Positions 10,020 to 19,854 of a DNA stretch of 64,000 bases are shown in pieces. The DNA lies in NCBI RefSeq assembly GCF_000350225.1, contig NW_005178485.1, positions 143,170-207,169 on the forward strand. The letters run 5' to 3'. The position numbers and the translations under genes were made by a program. Each line of letters starts with the position of its first letter. Within the stretch, counting starts at the first letter, position 1. The DNA comes from Chondrus crispus. Its lineage: Eukaryota; Rhodophyta; Florideophyceae; Gigartinales; Gigartinaceae. The notes under the pieces are model-generated. The model did no database searches, was not told where the DNA came from, and saw only the letters and a program-made list of their open reading frames with translations.

Positions 10020-11805
10020 ATGAGTTGCCCACCCCGCTCACCGATTTCCTCCCGACCTTCTTCGACGCCGCCCGCACACACGCTTCCGCTGAGACGGAGA
10101 TCCCATTCACGCATTGGCCTCTGCGTGCGTCTCCACGCCATCAATTTGCGCCTTCTCTTTGTTTGCGGTCGCGCCGTAGGTTGTCCTCCAAGGAACTGCT
10201 CTCAAGTACGAATCCGCCACCCTGCTGGATAAGTTCAAGTACTCGCTTCGCGTCGGCGGTTCCACCGTTGACAGACATCTCAATGCGCCCGGAGCCGTGG
10301 AGAGCCTTTCGGTAAGTCAACGACCACCATCGTCCTTTGTCTGTTCTCAGTCCAAAGCGCTTTGGGTAACTTCGCACCTTGGCTAACGCATGTCTCCCCA
10401 TCCACATCCACTTGCCTACATTCCCCAGTCGGCTCTCGCTGAAGCCTGCAAATACCTCACCAAAAGCGATTTCCTCATTCGCGCCGGCAAACTCGTCGTC
10501 GCCGTTGTAGATTACGCCACGGATAGAGGTAACACCGCTACCTTTTCCGCATTCGTGTCTGGTCTTGGCCCCTCCCTTTTCGCCCCCTTTGTCAATGTCC
10601 TCAAGCATGATCGCGAAGTCTCCCCCTGGTTCATCAGAGCTCTTGGCAAAATGCTTGGACACAAAGACGTCGGCCCCTTTGCGGAGAACGCTGGTTGTAT
10701 GGATGCGCTCGACGAGCAGAAAGCAAAATACGTCTCCGCCGTCACCAGCACGCTCGCCGCCATCACTGAGCATTGCATGCTCGCTCATAATGCAGAAGAC
10801 ACACCTGACATCAATGCGGGTCAGCAACTGTCGCCATCCATCACCGGCGAACTCGCCAGTGCTTCCAACGCCCTTGGATACATCCCAACCGTGGCTGACA
10901 TCACTGTGACTATGCCGCGCGGAGGCCAGTCAAATGCTGGAGATGAACAGCTTGGCCGAATTCTCGCAGGGCTTGCCTCCTTCCCTTCCACCGACAACAA
11001 CCGTTTTGTTTTCTGCAAGGTCTGTGCGGCCTCTCCGGGCGGAACGCGCGGCACATCTGTACTGGCTGCGTTGCTGGACAAGGATGTTGGGCTCCCGGTG
11101 CAGGTTTACTACCAAACTGTGTTCTGCCTTTGGTTGCTTACATTCATGAATACGAACGAGGACACCAGCGTTGTTGACACTGTGTCGCAGGCCTTGGAGG
11201 AGGCGGCCGTCCCTCGGCGTTTGACAAACGTTCTACGCGAGGTATCGGCGGAAAAAGTTGTTCGCATCTCTCTGGCCACGCTGCGCAATATCTTGAAGAT
11301 GTCTGTGACGTTGAGAAAGGAGATGGTGGGAGCTGGTCTTGTCGGGGCTCTGCATTCGCTCTGCTTCCGGAGGTGAAACGATGAAGACATTCGTGAGGAT
11401 CTCGGTGTGCTGGCCGAGGCATTGGAATCCGAGCTCGCATCCATGAGCAACTTTGACGTTTACAGGGCGGAAGTCCTGTCCAGGGCCCTCGAGTGGACTC
11501 CAGCTCATCGAGATGAGATGTTCTGGAGAGAAAATGTAGAGAAGCTTGACCGCAACCAGCAAGAGGTTCTCCGTTGTCTGGTGCGCGCGCTACATGAATC
11601 TGGTGATGAGACCGTCCTTGCTGTGGCCTGCAATGATCTCGCCCAGTTTATCAAATTCCACCCTCGTGGTCGTGTCATTGCTCAATCACTTGGGGTCAAG
11701 GCTCGATTGATGGAGCTCATGGTATCAGGAGAAGGCGAAATTCGTCGCTACGCTCTCAACTGTGTACAAGTACTAATGATCAGATGGAATCGCCAGGAGT
11801 CGTAG
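10020..11805 (+). CDS. V-type proton ATPase subunit H, with two introns and an in-frame TGA
   Basis: Subunit H couples and regulates the peripheral V1 sector of the vacuolar proton pump. The C-terminal half is diagnostic: EWTPAHRDEMFWREN and LAQFIKFHPRGR align with EWSPVHKSEKFWREN and VGEYVRHYPRGK of animal subunit H, and the middle (QTVFCLWLLTFM, SLATLRNILKMS) fits the armadillo-like helices. Proposed exons are 10020-10124, 10180-10311 and 10429-11805. The introns of 55 and 117 bp are GT-AG and keep the frame; the second (GTAAGT...CCCCAG) is convincing, the first and the ATG at 10020 are tentative. Near 11374-11376 a TGA lies in frame between CFRR and NDEDIRED, exactly where homologs continue, and strong similarity resumes after it. 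This could be a real nonsense change, a sequence error or recoding. The gene is convergent with the kinase gene. Confidence 0.85.
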
Positions 11806-12218
11806 AGCGTTAACTGTCGTTGCTAATATGATTGTGCTTTTTGCCGTGTACTGTGACAACTTTGTTTTCATGTTGTGATTGATAACAATTTTATTTTGAC
11901 CTCGGCAGCAGTAAAACTACAGTATAGTTTTTCGAGACACCTTTCATCGCGGCAACAACTTGCCTCTGCGCTACTGAGAAGTGTGAAGAATCGCGCGAAT
12001 AACAAAGAGCAAGTCTGATGCAAATGTTTGTCCGCTCACTCCCCGTCAACAGAAACCCAAAAGTCCAGTAAGATTATAGATACAGTCATTAGTTAAAAGT
12101 ATTTTGCAGTATTGGTGGAAACGCCCATAAGAAAAATGCCTGGTGCAGGCATCAGAGAAGCAGTCCGAACTAGTAGCGACGAGCAATACGGCGGTTGTAG
12201 GGCAGTAGATTCGCCAGG
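11806..12218. other. shared 3' intergenic region
   Basis: AT-rich spacer between the convergent V-ATPase and pantothenate kinase genes, likely holding both 3' UTRs. Near 12113-12135 it contains CAGTATTGGTG followed by GAAACGCCCA, a pair of short motifs that recurs in the same order at 19954-19994. Confidence 0.5.
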
Positions 12219-13559
12219 CTAAGACGACTTCTCTTTGCACGCACTTTTGCGGCGAGTTCTTGTGACAGTTGTCCAATCGCCAGTGCTGACTTTTTGATGC
12301 CCTGTGGCCGAGGAGTCTTTATTTCCTTGGGCCGTTGTAGTCAAGTTGCCGTTCGCCATAGGCGAGGTCAAAGCGCTTGCCCTGTCTTCCGACTTGGTGC
12401 GCTTGCTCTTCTTCCGCTTTGCCGTGCCATTGGGGACTTCCATCATCCCATTTCGCGGCTTGGGCGGGCTAGTGTCCTCAGCAAGTGCCGGCTTAGTCAA
12501 CACAAGGTCGTCAACAGGGTGCATCGCATCCTTCGTCATGCCGTTTGCATGCTGCGATGCGCGTTGCTTTTGCTCACGAGAGCCTTTTGCACCGTGTCGT
12601 GTATCGCTGCTGGGCGTGCTTTGCTTCTGGTTCTTGAAAATTTTGGTCGGGGCGTCACTGGAAGCCCCGATAAAGGCGCCGATAGCACCGAGATAGCCTT
12701 CATTTCTCAAGAACAGTGCCTTCATGCTCTCTTCCGACCAAAAGTCGACGGCAAAAGAAATATCGGCAATGGTATAGGGATGGTTTCTGATAAAGTTGCC
12801 GCCAAAGTATATGCGATCCAAGTTGTACACACGGGCGTTCAGGTAGGCGATCTGGCCAATATTGTAGGAAACCATTCTCAGTAACGACAGGGCTATGTCC
12901 TGCTGGCGAAAAGTGGCGCTGAGATCCGTGGCGGTTACGGGTGCGCAGGGGCTGCCCGAGGGCATGAGAGTGCGGAGGATATCGCCGATGCAAGGCACGG
13001 CTTCAAAAAATGACATCCACAAGTCGAACGAGCCCTTGACCGCACGGGAGAAGCGGTCCTTCAAGTTATTCCACGAGAAGTTGGGAAGCTGGGGAGGGTC
13101 GTTACGCATAGTGGCCTTGCCGAACGAGGCGGCGATGACGCTGGAGTCGAGACCGAGGTTCGAGTACGCACCGCCATAAATATCACCGACAAGCATATCA
13201 ACGTTTGCGTTGTCGCCGTCATGGGTGAGGCGGATGACATCATCAAAGGTGGCGCAGTCAAGCAGCATGCGCGCAAGTCCCCAAAATGTGCCGCTGCCTA
13301 GCGATGAGCCGCTGACACGCTCAAACTGGCCGTGACCAGTGACTTTGACGATGGAGACACCTGAGCCGATGTTGACGAGCAGATAAGGGAAGGGATGGCG
13401 GGTGGTGTCGACAAACTTGCGGGGAAAATCCGGGGCTGGCTCATGGACGGAATCGGATGGGGCAATGGTATAGGCGGGCTGTTTGTGTGGCGGGATGTTC
13501 TTTGAATTCATCTCTCCTCGAATTGCAGCTACCCACTCAATTATCCAGCCCAGTTTCAT
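12219..13559 (-). CDS. pantothenate kinase (Fumble type), lacking the N-terminal half, with a basic tail
   Basis: Pantothenate kinase phosphorylates vitamin B5, the first and controlling step of coenzyme A synthesis. The frame shows the C-terminal half of the eukaryotic PanK fold: LLVNIGSGVSIVKV (about residues 60-73), SGSSLGSGTFWGLARML, DIYGGAYSNLGL, then RIYFGGNFIRNH and SMKALFLRNEGYLGAIGAF. An insert of roughly 60 residues follows SSFGKA. After about residue 300 comes a 145-residue low-complexity Ser/Thr/Lys-rich tail absent from animal and yeast enzymes. The usual N-terminal 150-200 residues, with the DIGGT ATP-binding motif, are not in this frame, and I could not find them in the 1 kb upstream. 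It is either the 3' exon of a gene with a distant start or a truncated copy. Family call is firm; activity of this product alone is doubtful. Confidence 0.85.
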   Translation of the reverse strand: MKLGWIIEWVAAIRGEMNSKNIPPHKQPAYTIAPSDSVHEPAPDFPRKFVDTTRHPFPYLLVNIGSGVSIVKVTGHGQFERVSGSSLGSGTFWGLARMLLDCATFDDVIRLTHDGDNANVDMLVGDIYGGAYSNLGLDSSVIAASFGKATMRNDPPQLPNFSWNNLKDRFSRAVKGSFDLWMSFFEAVPCIGDILRTLMPSGSPCAPVTATDLSATFRQQDIALSLLRMVSYNIGQIAYLNARVYNLDRIYFGGNFIRNHPYTIADISFAVDFWSEESMKALFLRNEGYLGAIGAFIGASSDAPTKIFKNQKQSTPSSDTRHGAKGSREQKQRASQHANGMTKDAMHPVDDLVLTKPALAEDTSPPKPRNGMMEVPNGTAKRKKSKRTKSEDRASALTSPMANGNLTTTAQGNKDSSATGHQKVSTGDWTTVTRTRRKSACKEKSS

Positions 13560-14589
13560 TGCGACTGTACATCCATGCGTTCAAGTTATTTCATCTCGGC
13601 GGGTGCGTGATCTTTCTTTTTGCTTTGCACAGTCTGCTGTCCTCAGGCGAATTTCACGCGTAGAGATTAATTAAATCAACGCGACACGGTTTGGTAATCC
13701 CATCTCTTTGAGAGTATTCGTTGTACGCACCGTTCTCCACGACTTCAAACCAATTGTTCCTTCAGCGCTTTCCCTTCTTCTTTTTCTTCGTCGGCGCTGG
13801 TACCCCCTTGCCGGTCACTGTCTTCTTATTCGCGCCGGCACCGCCACCCTTGTTGCCACCCTTCTTTCCTTCTTTCATCTTCACTTGTTCGCGGTGCTTG
13901 GGGATCAGTTCCGCGACTTTCGCGTATAAAGTACGTCCTGTGTGTTTGTAAAAAGTCGTCCGCATGTGTACAGCATAACCGAAAATGCGCTTCTCGTTAG
14001 TCCATCGGTGTCAGCGTCGCATTTGATGTGAAGGAACACGTACGGTTTCGGATATCCTCCTGCACAGAATTCCCGTCCTCGTCGAACAATCTGATTCGCA
14101 CTCGCCCTCGCGCTCAGTAGTCTCGACAATACGCCTTGTTCAGTTCCAAGGCCGTCTGAAACTTGAGCAGTTGCGCGCAATCAAACACCTCGTTTTATCC
14201 TCGGGTTTTTCTGCTCGGGGGATTCAGACGACTCGGAGGATTCGGGGATGTGAGGGAGCTGGGATGGGAGGGGGGTCTGCTCCTCCTTTGCGACGCAGAT
14301 GGGGGGGCGCCGCACGACGGCGCGATGCGGGCGCCGGAGTCATCGTTTTTGATCTGCTCATCGTTTGCGTACAGATGTTGGCGGAGAAAAGTTTGCCTGG
14401 AGACAAAAGTTGTAGTACAGCTCTGTGCCTTCGCTTTTTGTGTGGACAAAAGTATTGCGTTCACCGTAGATTGCTCCGACGCCGCTATGTGGAAGGCGAG
14501 ATAGGAAAAAAAATCCTAGTCAATCAAAATTGATGGGCTTGCGCATCACGCAAATTTAGTACCGCTGGAGGGTACTTGTAGTTGAGCCC
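13560..14589. other. intergenic, no recognised gene apart from one small basic frame
   Basis: This lies 5' of the minus-strand kinase and would have to hold or be crossed by its missing exons. Frames of 60-120 codons exist on both strands but look like chance openings. The best is a 67-codon Lys-rich minus frame at 13762-13965, listed separately. Confidence 0.4.
13762..13965 (-). CDS. small Lys/Gly-rich hypothetical protein
   Basis: A 67-codon frame starts MRTTFYKHTGRTLYAKVAEL and ends in a very basic tail (GAGANKKTVTGKG, then TKKKKKGKR). The front half (VAELIPKHREQVKMKEGKKGG) looks like a natural amphipathic segment, so a real exon is possible, perhaps of a nucleic-acid-binding protein. I do not recognise a family. 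The start may be an upstream exon. Treat as a weak candidate. Confidence 0.2.
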   Translation of the reverse strand: MRTTFYKHTGRTLYAKVAELIPKHREQVKMKEGKKGGNKGGGAGANKKTVTGKGVPAPTKKKKKGKR

Positions 14590-15120
14590 GTGCCGCACAC
14601 TTCTCCCGGCCCCCCGCTCGTGCCGACCTTCCACCTTCCACCTTCCCAACTAAAACATCACACATTCTCACCCTTCCCTACGACGACTACTCCGGCTCCC
14701 CGCCCGTGCCGACCTTCCACCTTCCACCTTCCCAACTCAAACATCACACATTCTCACCCTTCCCTACGACAATTACTCCGGCTCCCCGCCCGCGCCGACC
14801 TTCCACCTTCCACCTTCCCAACTCAAACATCACACAGTGTGCACACTCCTCCCGGCTCCCCGCCGGTGCCGACCGTCCACCTTCCACCTTCCCAACTCAA
14901 ACATCACACAACGTGCACACTCCTGCCGGCTCCCCGCCCGTGCCGACCTTCCACCTTCCCAACTCAAACATCACACATTCTCAGCCTTCTCCACGACGAC
15001 TCCTCCCGGCTTCCCGCCCGTGCCGACCTTCCACCTTCCACCCCCCCCCCGTGCCGACCTTCAACCTTCCACCTTCCTAACTCAAACATCACACATTCTC
15101 AGCCTTCCCTACGACGACTG
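14590..15120. repeat. CT-rich minisatellite of about 74-86 bp units, about seven copies
   Basis: The landmark TGCCGACCTTCCACCTTCC recurs at 14621, 14707, 14793 (slightly changed), 14867, 14941, 15021 and 15052, giving spacings of 86, 86, 74, 74, 80 and 31 bp. Units share AACTCAAACATCACACA. The array is open in frame with the following gene, giving a spurious Pro/Thr/His-rich extension; it more likely forms the promoter or 5' leader. The strand bias (pyrimidine-rich on plus) resembles polypyrimidine promoter arrays, but function is unknown. Confidence 0.9.
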
Positions 15121-15213
15121 ATCCTGACCCAAACGCATCACTCCCACCCCAGTTGCAACTCCATTTCCGACCCCTCACCCCCCCCGTTTATTGGAAACTT
15201 GGAAACACCTGCC

Positions 15214-17220
15214 ATGTCTGCGCCTTCTGCAGTACCTTTCGTAGTTGACCTCACAACTGGACAGCCGTCCTCACCAGCACCCCAGTCACCGCAGTCGCCA
15301 ACGGACCACACACTACCACGCACCCCACTTCCTGACGCCGAACACTCACAACCCACCGGCGGCGTTGTAACACCACGGTGCACAGCACCGCTTGTTGACT
15401 TTTGTCTCCATGGGGGCCTCGTTGTGTCCAGAGGTAATACGGTACAGGATAAAAATCCTGTGCTTCCTACATTTGATTCGACATGGGCAGGCCTGCCTTG
15501 TGTACAGTCACGGACAGACCGTGCATTGTGCACGAATGTGAGGGATGGCCCCGAGCCCATGAGGTTGGATATTGGAAGGATGAGGGGCCGGCACAACTGG
15601 CACTCGGTTCCCGTTCAGGATTTGAGTTTTCGGAAGTATGTGCTGCAGCACACAGTGCACCAGAAAGGAGATGTGAAGCGGTTCCGTCAGCTCGCGATGC
15701 AGGATAATGCATCGGCCATGGAAGGGTGGAGTCAGTTTGCTGCCAATAGCAACTATTGGGAGGTGCCCAGTACATTGACGTGCGGCCGCACTTTCGCCAG
15801 AGATGTACTCGATTGTTATTATCTTGACGAAATGGACTACGTGTTGCAGTCCCGTCATACCCTACGTCGCCACAAGTTCCCTCTTTTCGCTGATCCATTG
15901 ATGGGGCGTTGGTGGAATGCTTTCAAGCACAGAGCAAACTTCTCATACGAGCGCTATACGAGGAATCGCTATGGACTGCTTATACCTTTCGACTGTTACG
16001 AGACCATGTACTTTGACGATGCTTCGTATAAAGAGGTGTTTCCCCAATGCCCACAGTGGCTGCAAGCTCTGAAGTTCCCTGTGGGAGTTCCGCTACCACT
16101 GCCGCTGGTCATCTACTACTACCATGAAGAAATGGTCGTAAGGGAGGGAGGCGTGATGTCAGAAAGATGTCGCAGGCTTTGGCAAATGTTTCGCATGGAG
16201 ATATGCACCATGTTTTGTGCGTTTTGGTTCAACGAGGCAACAAGGGGCGGCCGCCTATTCTTGGTGGACAAGGGTACCATTACAGTGCTGAAGGACGTAT
16301 GCAAGGATGTGAAGTGGGTGAATGGGAGCCAGATGCTCTTTCCTCTCATGGAGTTTGTGCATAAGCTGCCACGACATCTGGAATGCTATATGGTGAGCAC
16401 AAATCCGCATCTATCTAACTGCGTGTACTTCCACGCGTTGCATGGAACGGGAGAGGCGGATATGAGGAAGGCAGGAGGAGAAGTGCGATACCTTTCTTTC
16501 AAATCGAGAAGGATTCGGTTGGCTGCGCGTCAGCAGCGGCGCATGGAGGAGAGGCGGTCCTCGCCTATGACCCTAAGTCTTCATCCACAGGATTTGTCGT
16601 TAGTGGAAGGCCTTCCCGCGCTCGTCATTGCCAAGCAGTGGGACCTCCACGGTAGTCTGACTGTTAGAGGGCTGGTATCATTGCTGTATGATACAGCAAG
16701 CAAAACGACCAGAACTGTTGATCAGATCTCTCAAGAAGTGGGCAGGCTGCAGCAGGAGAATGAATCGCTGCGCAGCTTCATTAATGGAACGGCAACTGGG
16801 CATCCGTCGGCTGTCCGCGCCAAACATTTACACCATAGGCCGAGTATAACCCCGTTCCATGGCCCGTTCAATGTACCTCATGTACACCCACCCCAGAGGA
16901 CGGACAGCGGATATGATGGATACAATGATGACAGGAGAGGAGAACAAAGGGGCGGCCGCCATCATTATGTTCGAGATGAAGGGGACTGGCGAGATCGGAA
17001 CGAGTGGGTTGGTAGGGGACGGGATAGTCGTGAACGATATCAACGTCAAGGCATTGGCTATGGCACAGGGCAGAGAATAGAAGCAAACGATGAACTTCTA
17101 TACGGATACGGTTACCATGATGTTTCTCCGTTTCGTGGTCGAGCTCGGCAGAGGGAATGGACTGCTCCGGAACCAGAGAGGACCAGATTCAGGCGCTCGA
17201 GTATGGACAATGACTACTAG
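15214..17220 (+). CDS. uncharacterised 668-residue protein with coiled coil and RGG-rich tail
   Basis: I do not recognise this gene. The start at GCCATGT (15214) is preferred over the in-frame extension through the minisatellite. A Pro/Ser/Thr-rich front of about 90 residues leads to a well-structured core of roughly 350 residues rich in Trp, Tyr and Phe (YYLDEMDYVL, PLMGRWWNAFKHRANFSYER, CTMFCAFWFNEATRGGRLF). A short coiled coil (VDQISQEVGRLQQENESLR, about residues 500-520) follows, then an Arg/Gly/Tyr/Asp-rich tail of about 100 residues resembling RGG-type RNA-binding segments. It is uninterrupted and intronless, its stop lies 48 bp from the stop of the convergent gene at 17269, and it shares the identically encoded RGGR motif with that gene. 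It could be a host gene or part of an undescribed mobile element. Confidence 0.65.
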   Translation: MSAPSAVPFVVDLTTGQPSSPAPQSPQSPTDHTLPRTPLPDAEHSQPTGGVVTPRCTAPLVDFCLHGGLVVSRGNTVQDKNPVLPTFDSTWAGLPCVQSRTDRALCTNVRDGPEPMRLDIGRMRGRHNWHSVPVQDLSFRKYVLQHTVHQKGDVKRFRQLAMQDNASAMEGWSQFAANSNYWEVPSTLTCGRTFARDVLDCYYLDEMDYVLQSRHTLRRHKFPLFADPLMGRWWNAFKHRANFSYERYTRNRYGLLIPFDCYETMYFDDASYKEVFPQCPQWLQALKFPVGVPLPLPLVIYYYHEEMVVREGGVMSERCRRLWQMFRMEICTMFCAFWFNEATRGGRLFLVDKGTITVLKDVCKDVKWVNGSQMLFPLMEFVHKLPRHLECYMVSTNPHLSNCVYFHALHGTGEADMRKAGGEVRYLSFKSRRIRLAARQQRRMEERRSSPMTLSLHPQDLSLVEGLPALVIAKQWDLHGSLTVRGLVSLLYDTASKTTRTVDQISQEVGRLQQENESLRSFINGTATGHPSAVRAKHLHHRPSITPFHGPFNVPHVHPPQRTDSGYDGYNDDRRGEQRGGRHHYVRDEGDWRDRNEWVGRGRDSRERYQRQGIGYGTGQRIEANDELLYGYGYHDVSPFRGRARQREWTAPEPERTRFRRSSMDNDY

Positions 17221-17224
17221 TAAA

Positions 17225-17240
17225 CACTTTGGCCAAAGTG
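17225..17240. terminator. 16-bp perfect palindrome between convergent stops
   Basis: CACTTTGGCCAAAGTG is a perfect palindrome lying 4 bp after one stop codon, in the 48-bp gap between the two convergent genes. It may help 3'-end formation in both directions or be a protein site; neither can be shown here. Confidence 0.4.
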
Positions 17241-17268
17241 AAGTAAAGATTCATTGACTGTACCTATG

Positions 17269-19854
17269 CTAAATGGCGAACACACCGCCATCCACTGAAG
17301 GCTGTATCTCTCGCGCTGATGTGTCCCTGGTACGCTGCCCTTCGACATCGTTCACACCTGCTTCAGTACCATCATTGCGAGGACTCGCCCCAACGTTTAG
17401 CTTGCAGTACAAATTATCCTTCATGCGGAGAACTGTCCCCGAAAGGGATCTGATCTGTGATGAACGACCTGGTATGAGCTCGGATAGTCTCAAATTTCCA
17501 CATTTGATACTTGTGGTGTCCATGTTGTTGATATCACGGACGCGACCGTTTTCACAGTTCTTCACCAAAAACTGAGACGTCAAGTCTTTGAAGACTAAGG
17601 CGATTCCGAGAATACAGCGGAGTGCATCTTTGTGACCAAGGAGGAATGAGAGTGGACTTCTTTCCGAATCGGAACTTTGCGCAAACTCCGTGCAAAACTT
17701 GGCGGCTGCCTCCACAACGTTGATAGCTTTGTTGATAACTCTCTTTTTCGTTCTGTTTCTCTTTCTTTTAGACGAACCTAAGGCCTCAGTCACTTGTACC
17801 TCGTGAGAAACAACAAGAATCATGTCCTGTCGCTTCCCGTACAGCTCACTCAGAAGGTTGGAATTGTATTCATTAAGGTTGATATCGCCGGAAGACTTCG
17901 TCTTTGTGTTTTTGATGTCTTGAAGGCGGCCGCCCCTTGACTTGGAAGCATCAACTTCTGGGAACCCCCAACGAACCGTAAGCTTTGATTGATCAACTGA
18001 CACACCAGATCCCGACCATGGCACCATCAGGAAACCTAATTGTTCGAGGAATGCTGACTTGCACTTCTTCCTGGACTGGTTCAAGTGCTTGCCCATAAGC
18101 TTGTATATCTTCCAAGCTCCGTGCCTGGCAACGTCCCGCGTCGTCGGAACCTCCTTTACCACAACTTTCTCTGGCGCTTGCATGTTCCCGGGCCCGGGCG
18201 TGTATTCACCATCCTCTTCTTCCCCAGAATCACTTTCACTTTCGACATCCTTCAGTCTACGTTTCGAGGCTTCAGACTTACTGTAATCCTGCACCAACCT
18301 GGCGTGCTCGATGTCGGTTTCAAGGATGAATCCTTTCTTCAGCCAGTCTGGTTGGCGCAAACTCACAGCTTTCCCGGTACAACTGAAATCGACGGGAGTG
18401 TCCGTTTTACAAGTGCGGCCCTCAGGTTTTTCAGCAGTTTCACGAACGGCGTCGGCTGCGATAACATTCTGATCTGCTCTGGCCTCCGCTTCCTCGCCGT
18501 CATCCGCAAACATTCCAAAGCTGTTCAGCTGCACATTGTATATGAAGTTGAGGACAACATTCTTCTTGAAGCGACTGTGGCGTCCGCCAATACCCTCTCT
18601 GAACTGCTTTCTTGTCTCCCTTGGATTTTTCCCGCACAGCAAAACCTGTACTGCAGTTGAAAAACGAAACAAGACCCGTTCCTTGGCCAAGGTGTTATCA
18701 CGAGCTGTCCGAAGAACTTCGAAGGGTACGATGCTGCATAGAATTCGATGACAAGCATCTCGGTTGACAACAAGGCCATCACAAGGAGTGAGTTTGTCCA
18801 GAAGCTTGTTAAATCGGCTGAGGGGGGTGTCTGTGGATTTGTTAGACGTGTTTGTTCTGGACACAATGGCATGAATATCTGCTAGCTGGGTGCCCACCTC
18901 ATCAAATCTTTTGTCAGTCTTATCCATTCTTTCAACAAGACTGCTTGTCAGCGTATTGAGCCTTGCATTGAGCACGCCCTCGAGTTTTCGGAACATGGAC
19001 TGTAAAATGGAATTTGTAGTTGTCACCGCTCCCAATGCATGAGGTTGTTCCGTGCTTTCTATATCGATATCCAGGTCGTCTCCAGGCTGATGTCGGCTGA
19101 CGCTTGTCCCAGGAACTTCCGTAATTCCCCCGTCATCGCTATCCGAACAGTATTCCGCCCGGAGATGTTTCTTAAGCGCTCTTACGCCGCGCTCAGCCAT
19201 AGCTGTGGAACCCTCTTCTTCAAACAAACTTTCGGGGTCTGATTCCAAGATGCGTGCGCGTCGTTCCATCAGTCTGAATCTATCCTTTTCTTCGCGGTCA
19301 CGTCTCTCCATTTCTGCTTCTCTCTCAGCGTCTTCAGCTGCCAAATCCTCATCTTCTTCATCGTCTGAATCCATGATCATTTCTGGCACTTTGCGAACAG
19401 GCTGCTCTTGCAACGCTGTTTTTGTTCTGGGTGAACGTCGGGGTGATGGTTCTAATGTATCCTCTTGCCCCGGACGGGGAATTAGGTTTTTGACTGGTGT
19501 GATTTCTGGGGTAATTGGGTGCACTCGCGCTTGTCTAGGTACCATTTCCTCATTCTGCAAATGAAGCACCCGCCTTGACGATCTCACAGTCGTGACTGGG
19601 CGCTCATCGCCCTGCGTTGCGTTGGATTCCGTAGCGGCCGCTCCCCGAGACTTCCGGGCTAACGCCCGGTTACGGGGGGATCTTCTACGGCTGTTTCGAG
19701 GGGTCAACTGCGAGAGAATAGCCCTTGTTTTGGGCGGAGAAACGTTTGGCCGGCGACGAACCTCCGAACTGTTGCGACGCATCTTCTTAGAGCCTGGTGA
19801 AGCATTGGCTGCTTCGGGTATAGCACGTTTCTTGGCGGCCCGTGTATTCGACAT
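17269..19854 (-). CDS. uncharacterised 861-residue basic/acidic nuclear-type protein
   Basis: I do not recognise this gene. The first 110 residues are Arg/Ser/Pro-rich with several basic clusters (KKRAIP, SGSKKMRRNSSE-like runs, NSRRRSPRNRALARKSRG), suggesting nuclear location. An acidic and charged segment follows (about 160-215), then a predicted helical coiled region (MFRKLEGVLNARLNTLTSSL, about 285-330). A compact block (about 350-450) includes RFSTAVQVLLCGKNPRETRK. The C-terminal half carries GAWKIYKLMGKHLNQSRKKC and DALRCILGIALVFKDLTSQF. The block near 390-430 with KNPRETRKQFREGIGGRHSR followed by an IYNVQ helix has the feel of a BEN-like or other small DNA-binding domain, but this is a guess. 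Uninterrupted, convergent with the gene at 15214 and divergent from the one at 20232. Confidence 0.6.
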   Translation of the reverse strand: MSNTRAAKKRAIPEAANASPGSKKMRRNSSEVRRRPNVSPPKTRAILSQLTPRNSRRRSPRNRALARKSRGAAATESNATQGDERPVTTVRSSRRVLHLQNEEMVPRQARVHPITPEITPVKNLIPRPGQEDTLEPSPRRSPRTKTALQEQPVRKVPEMIMDSDDEEDEDLAAEDAEREAEMERRDREEKDRFRLMERRARILESDPESLFEEEGSTAMAERGVRALKKHLRAEYCSDSDDGGITEVPGTSVSRHQPGDDLDIDIESTEQPHALGAVTTTNSILQSMFRKLEGVLNARLNTLTSSLVERMDKTDKRFDEVGTQLADIHAIVSRTNTSNKSTDTPLSRFNKLLDKLTPCDGLVVNRDACHRILCSIVPFEVLRTARDNTLAKERVLFRFSTAVQVLLCGKNPRETRKQFREGIGGRHSRFKKNVVLNFIYNVQLNSFGMFADDGEEAEARADQNVIAADAVRETAEKPEGRTCKTDTPVDFSCTGKAVSLRQPDWLKKGFILETDIEHARLVQDYSKSEASKRRLKDVESESDSGEEEDGEYTPGPGNMQAPEKVVVKEVPTTRDVARHGAWKIYKLMGKHLNQSRKKCKSAFLEQLGFLMVPWSGSGVSVDQSKLTVRWGFPEVDASKSRGGRLQDIKNTKTKSSGDINLNEYNSNLLSELYGKRQDMILVVSHEVQVTEALGSSKRKRNRTKKRVINKAINVVEAAAKFCTEFAQSSDSERSPLSFLLGHKDALRCILGIALVFKDLTSQFLVKNCENGRVRDINNMDTTSIKCGNLRLSELIPGRSSQIRSLSGTVLRMKDNLYCKLNVGASPRNDGTEAGVNDVEGQRTRDTSAREIQPSVDGGVFAI

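Noticed and set aside
10025-10315. Alternative V-ATPase start in the frame reading ELPTPLTDFLPTFFDAA
   Set aside because: It does not join the next exon in phase with the available donor sites, unlike the ATG at 10020; kept only as a possibility if an upstream exon exists.
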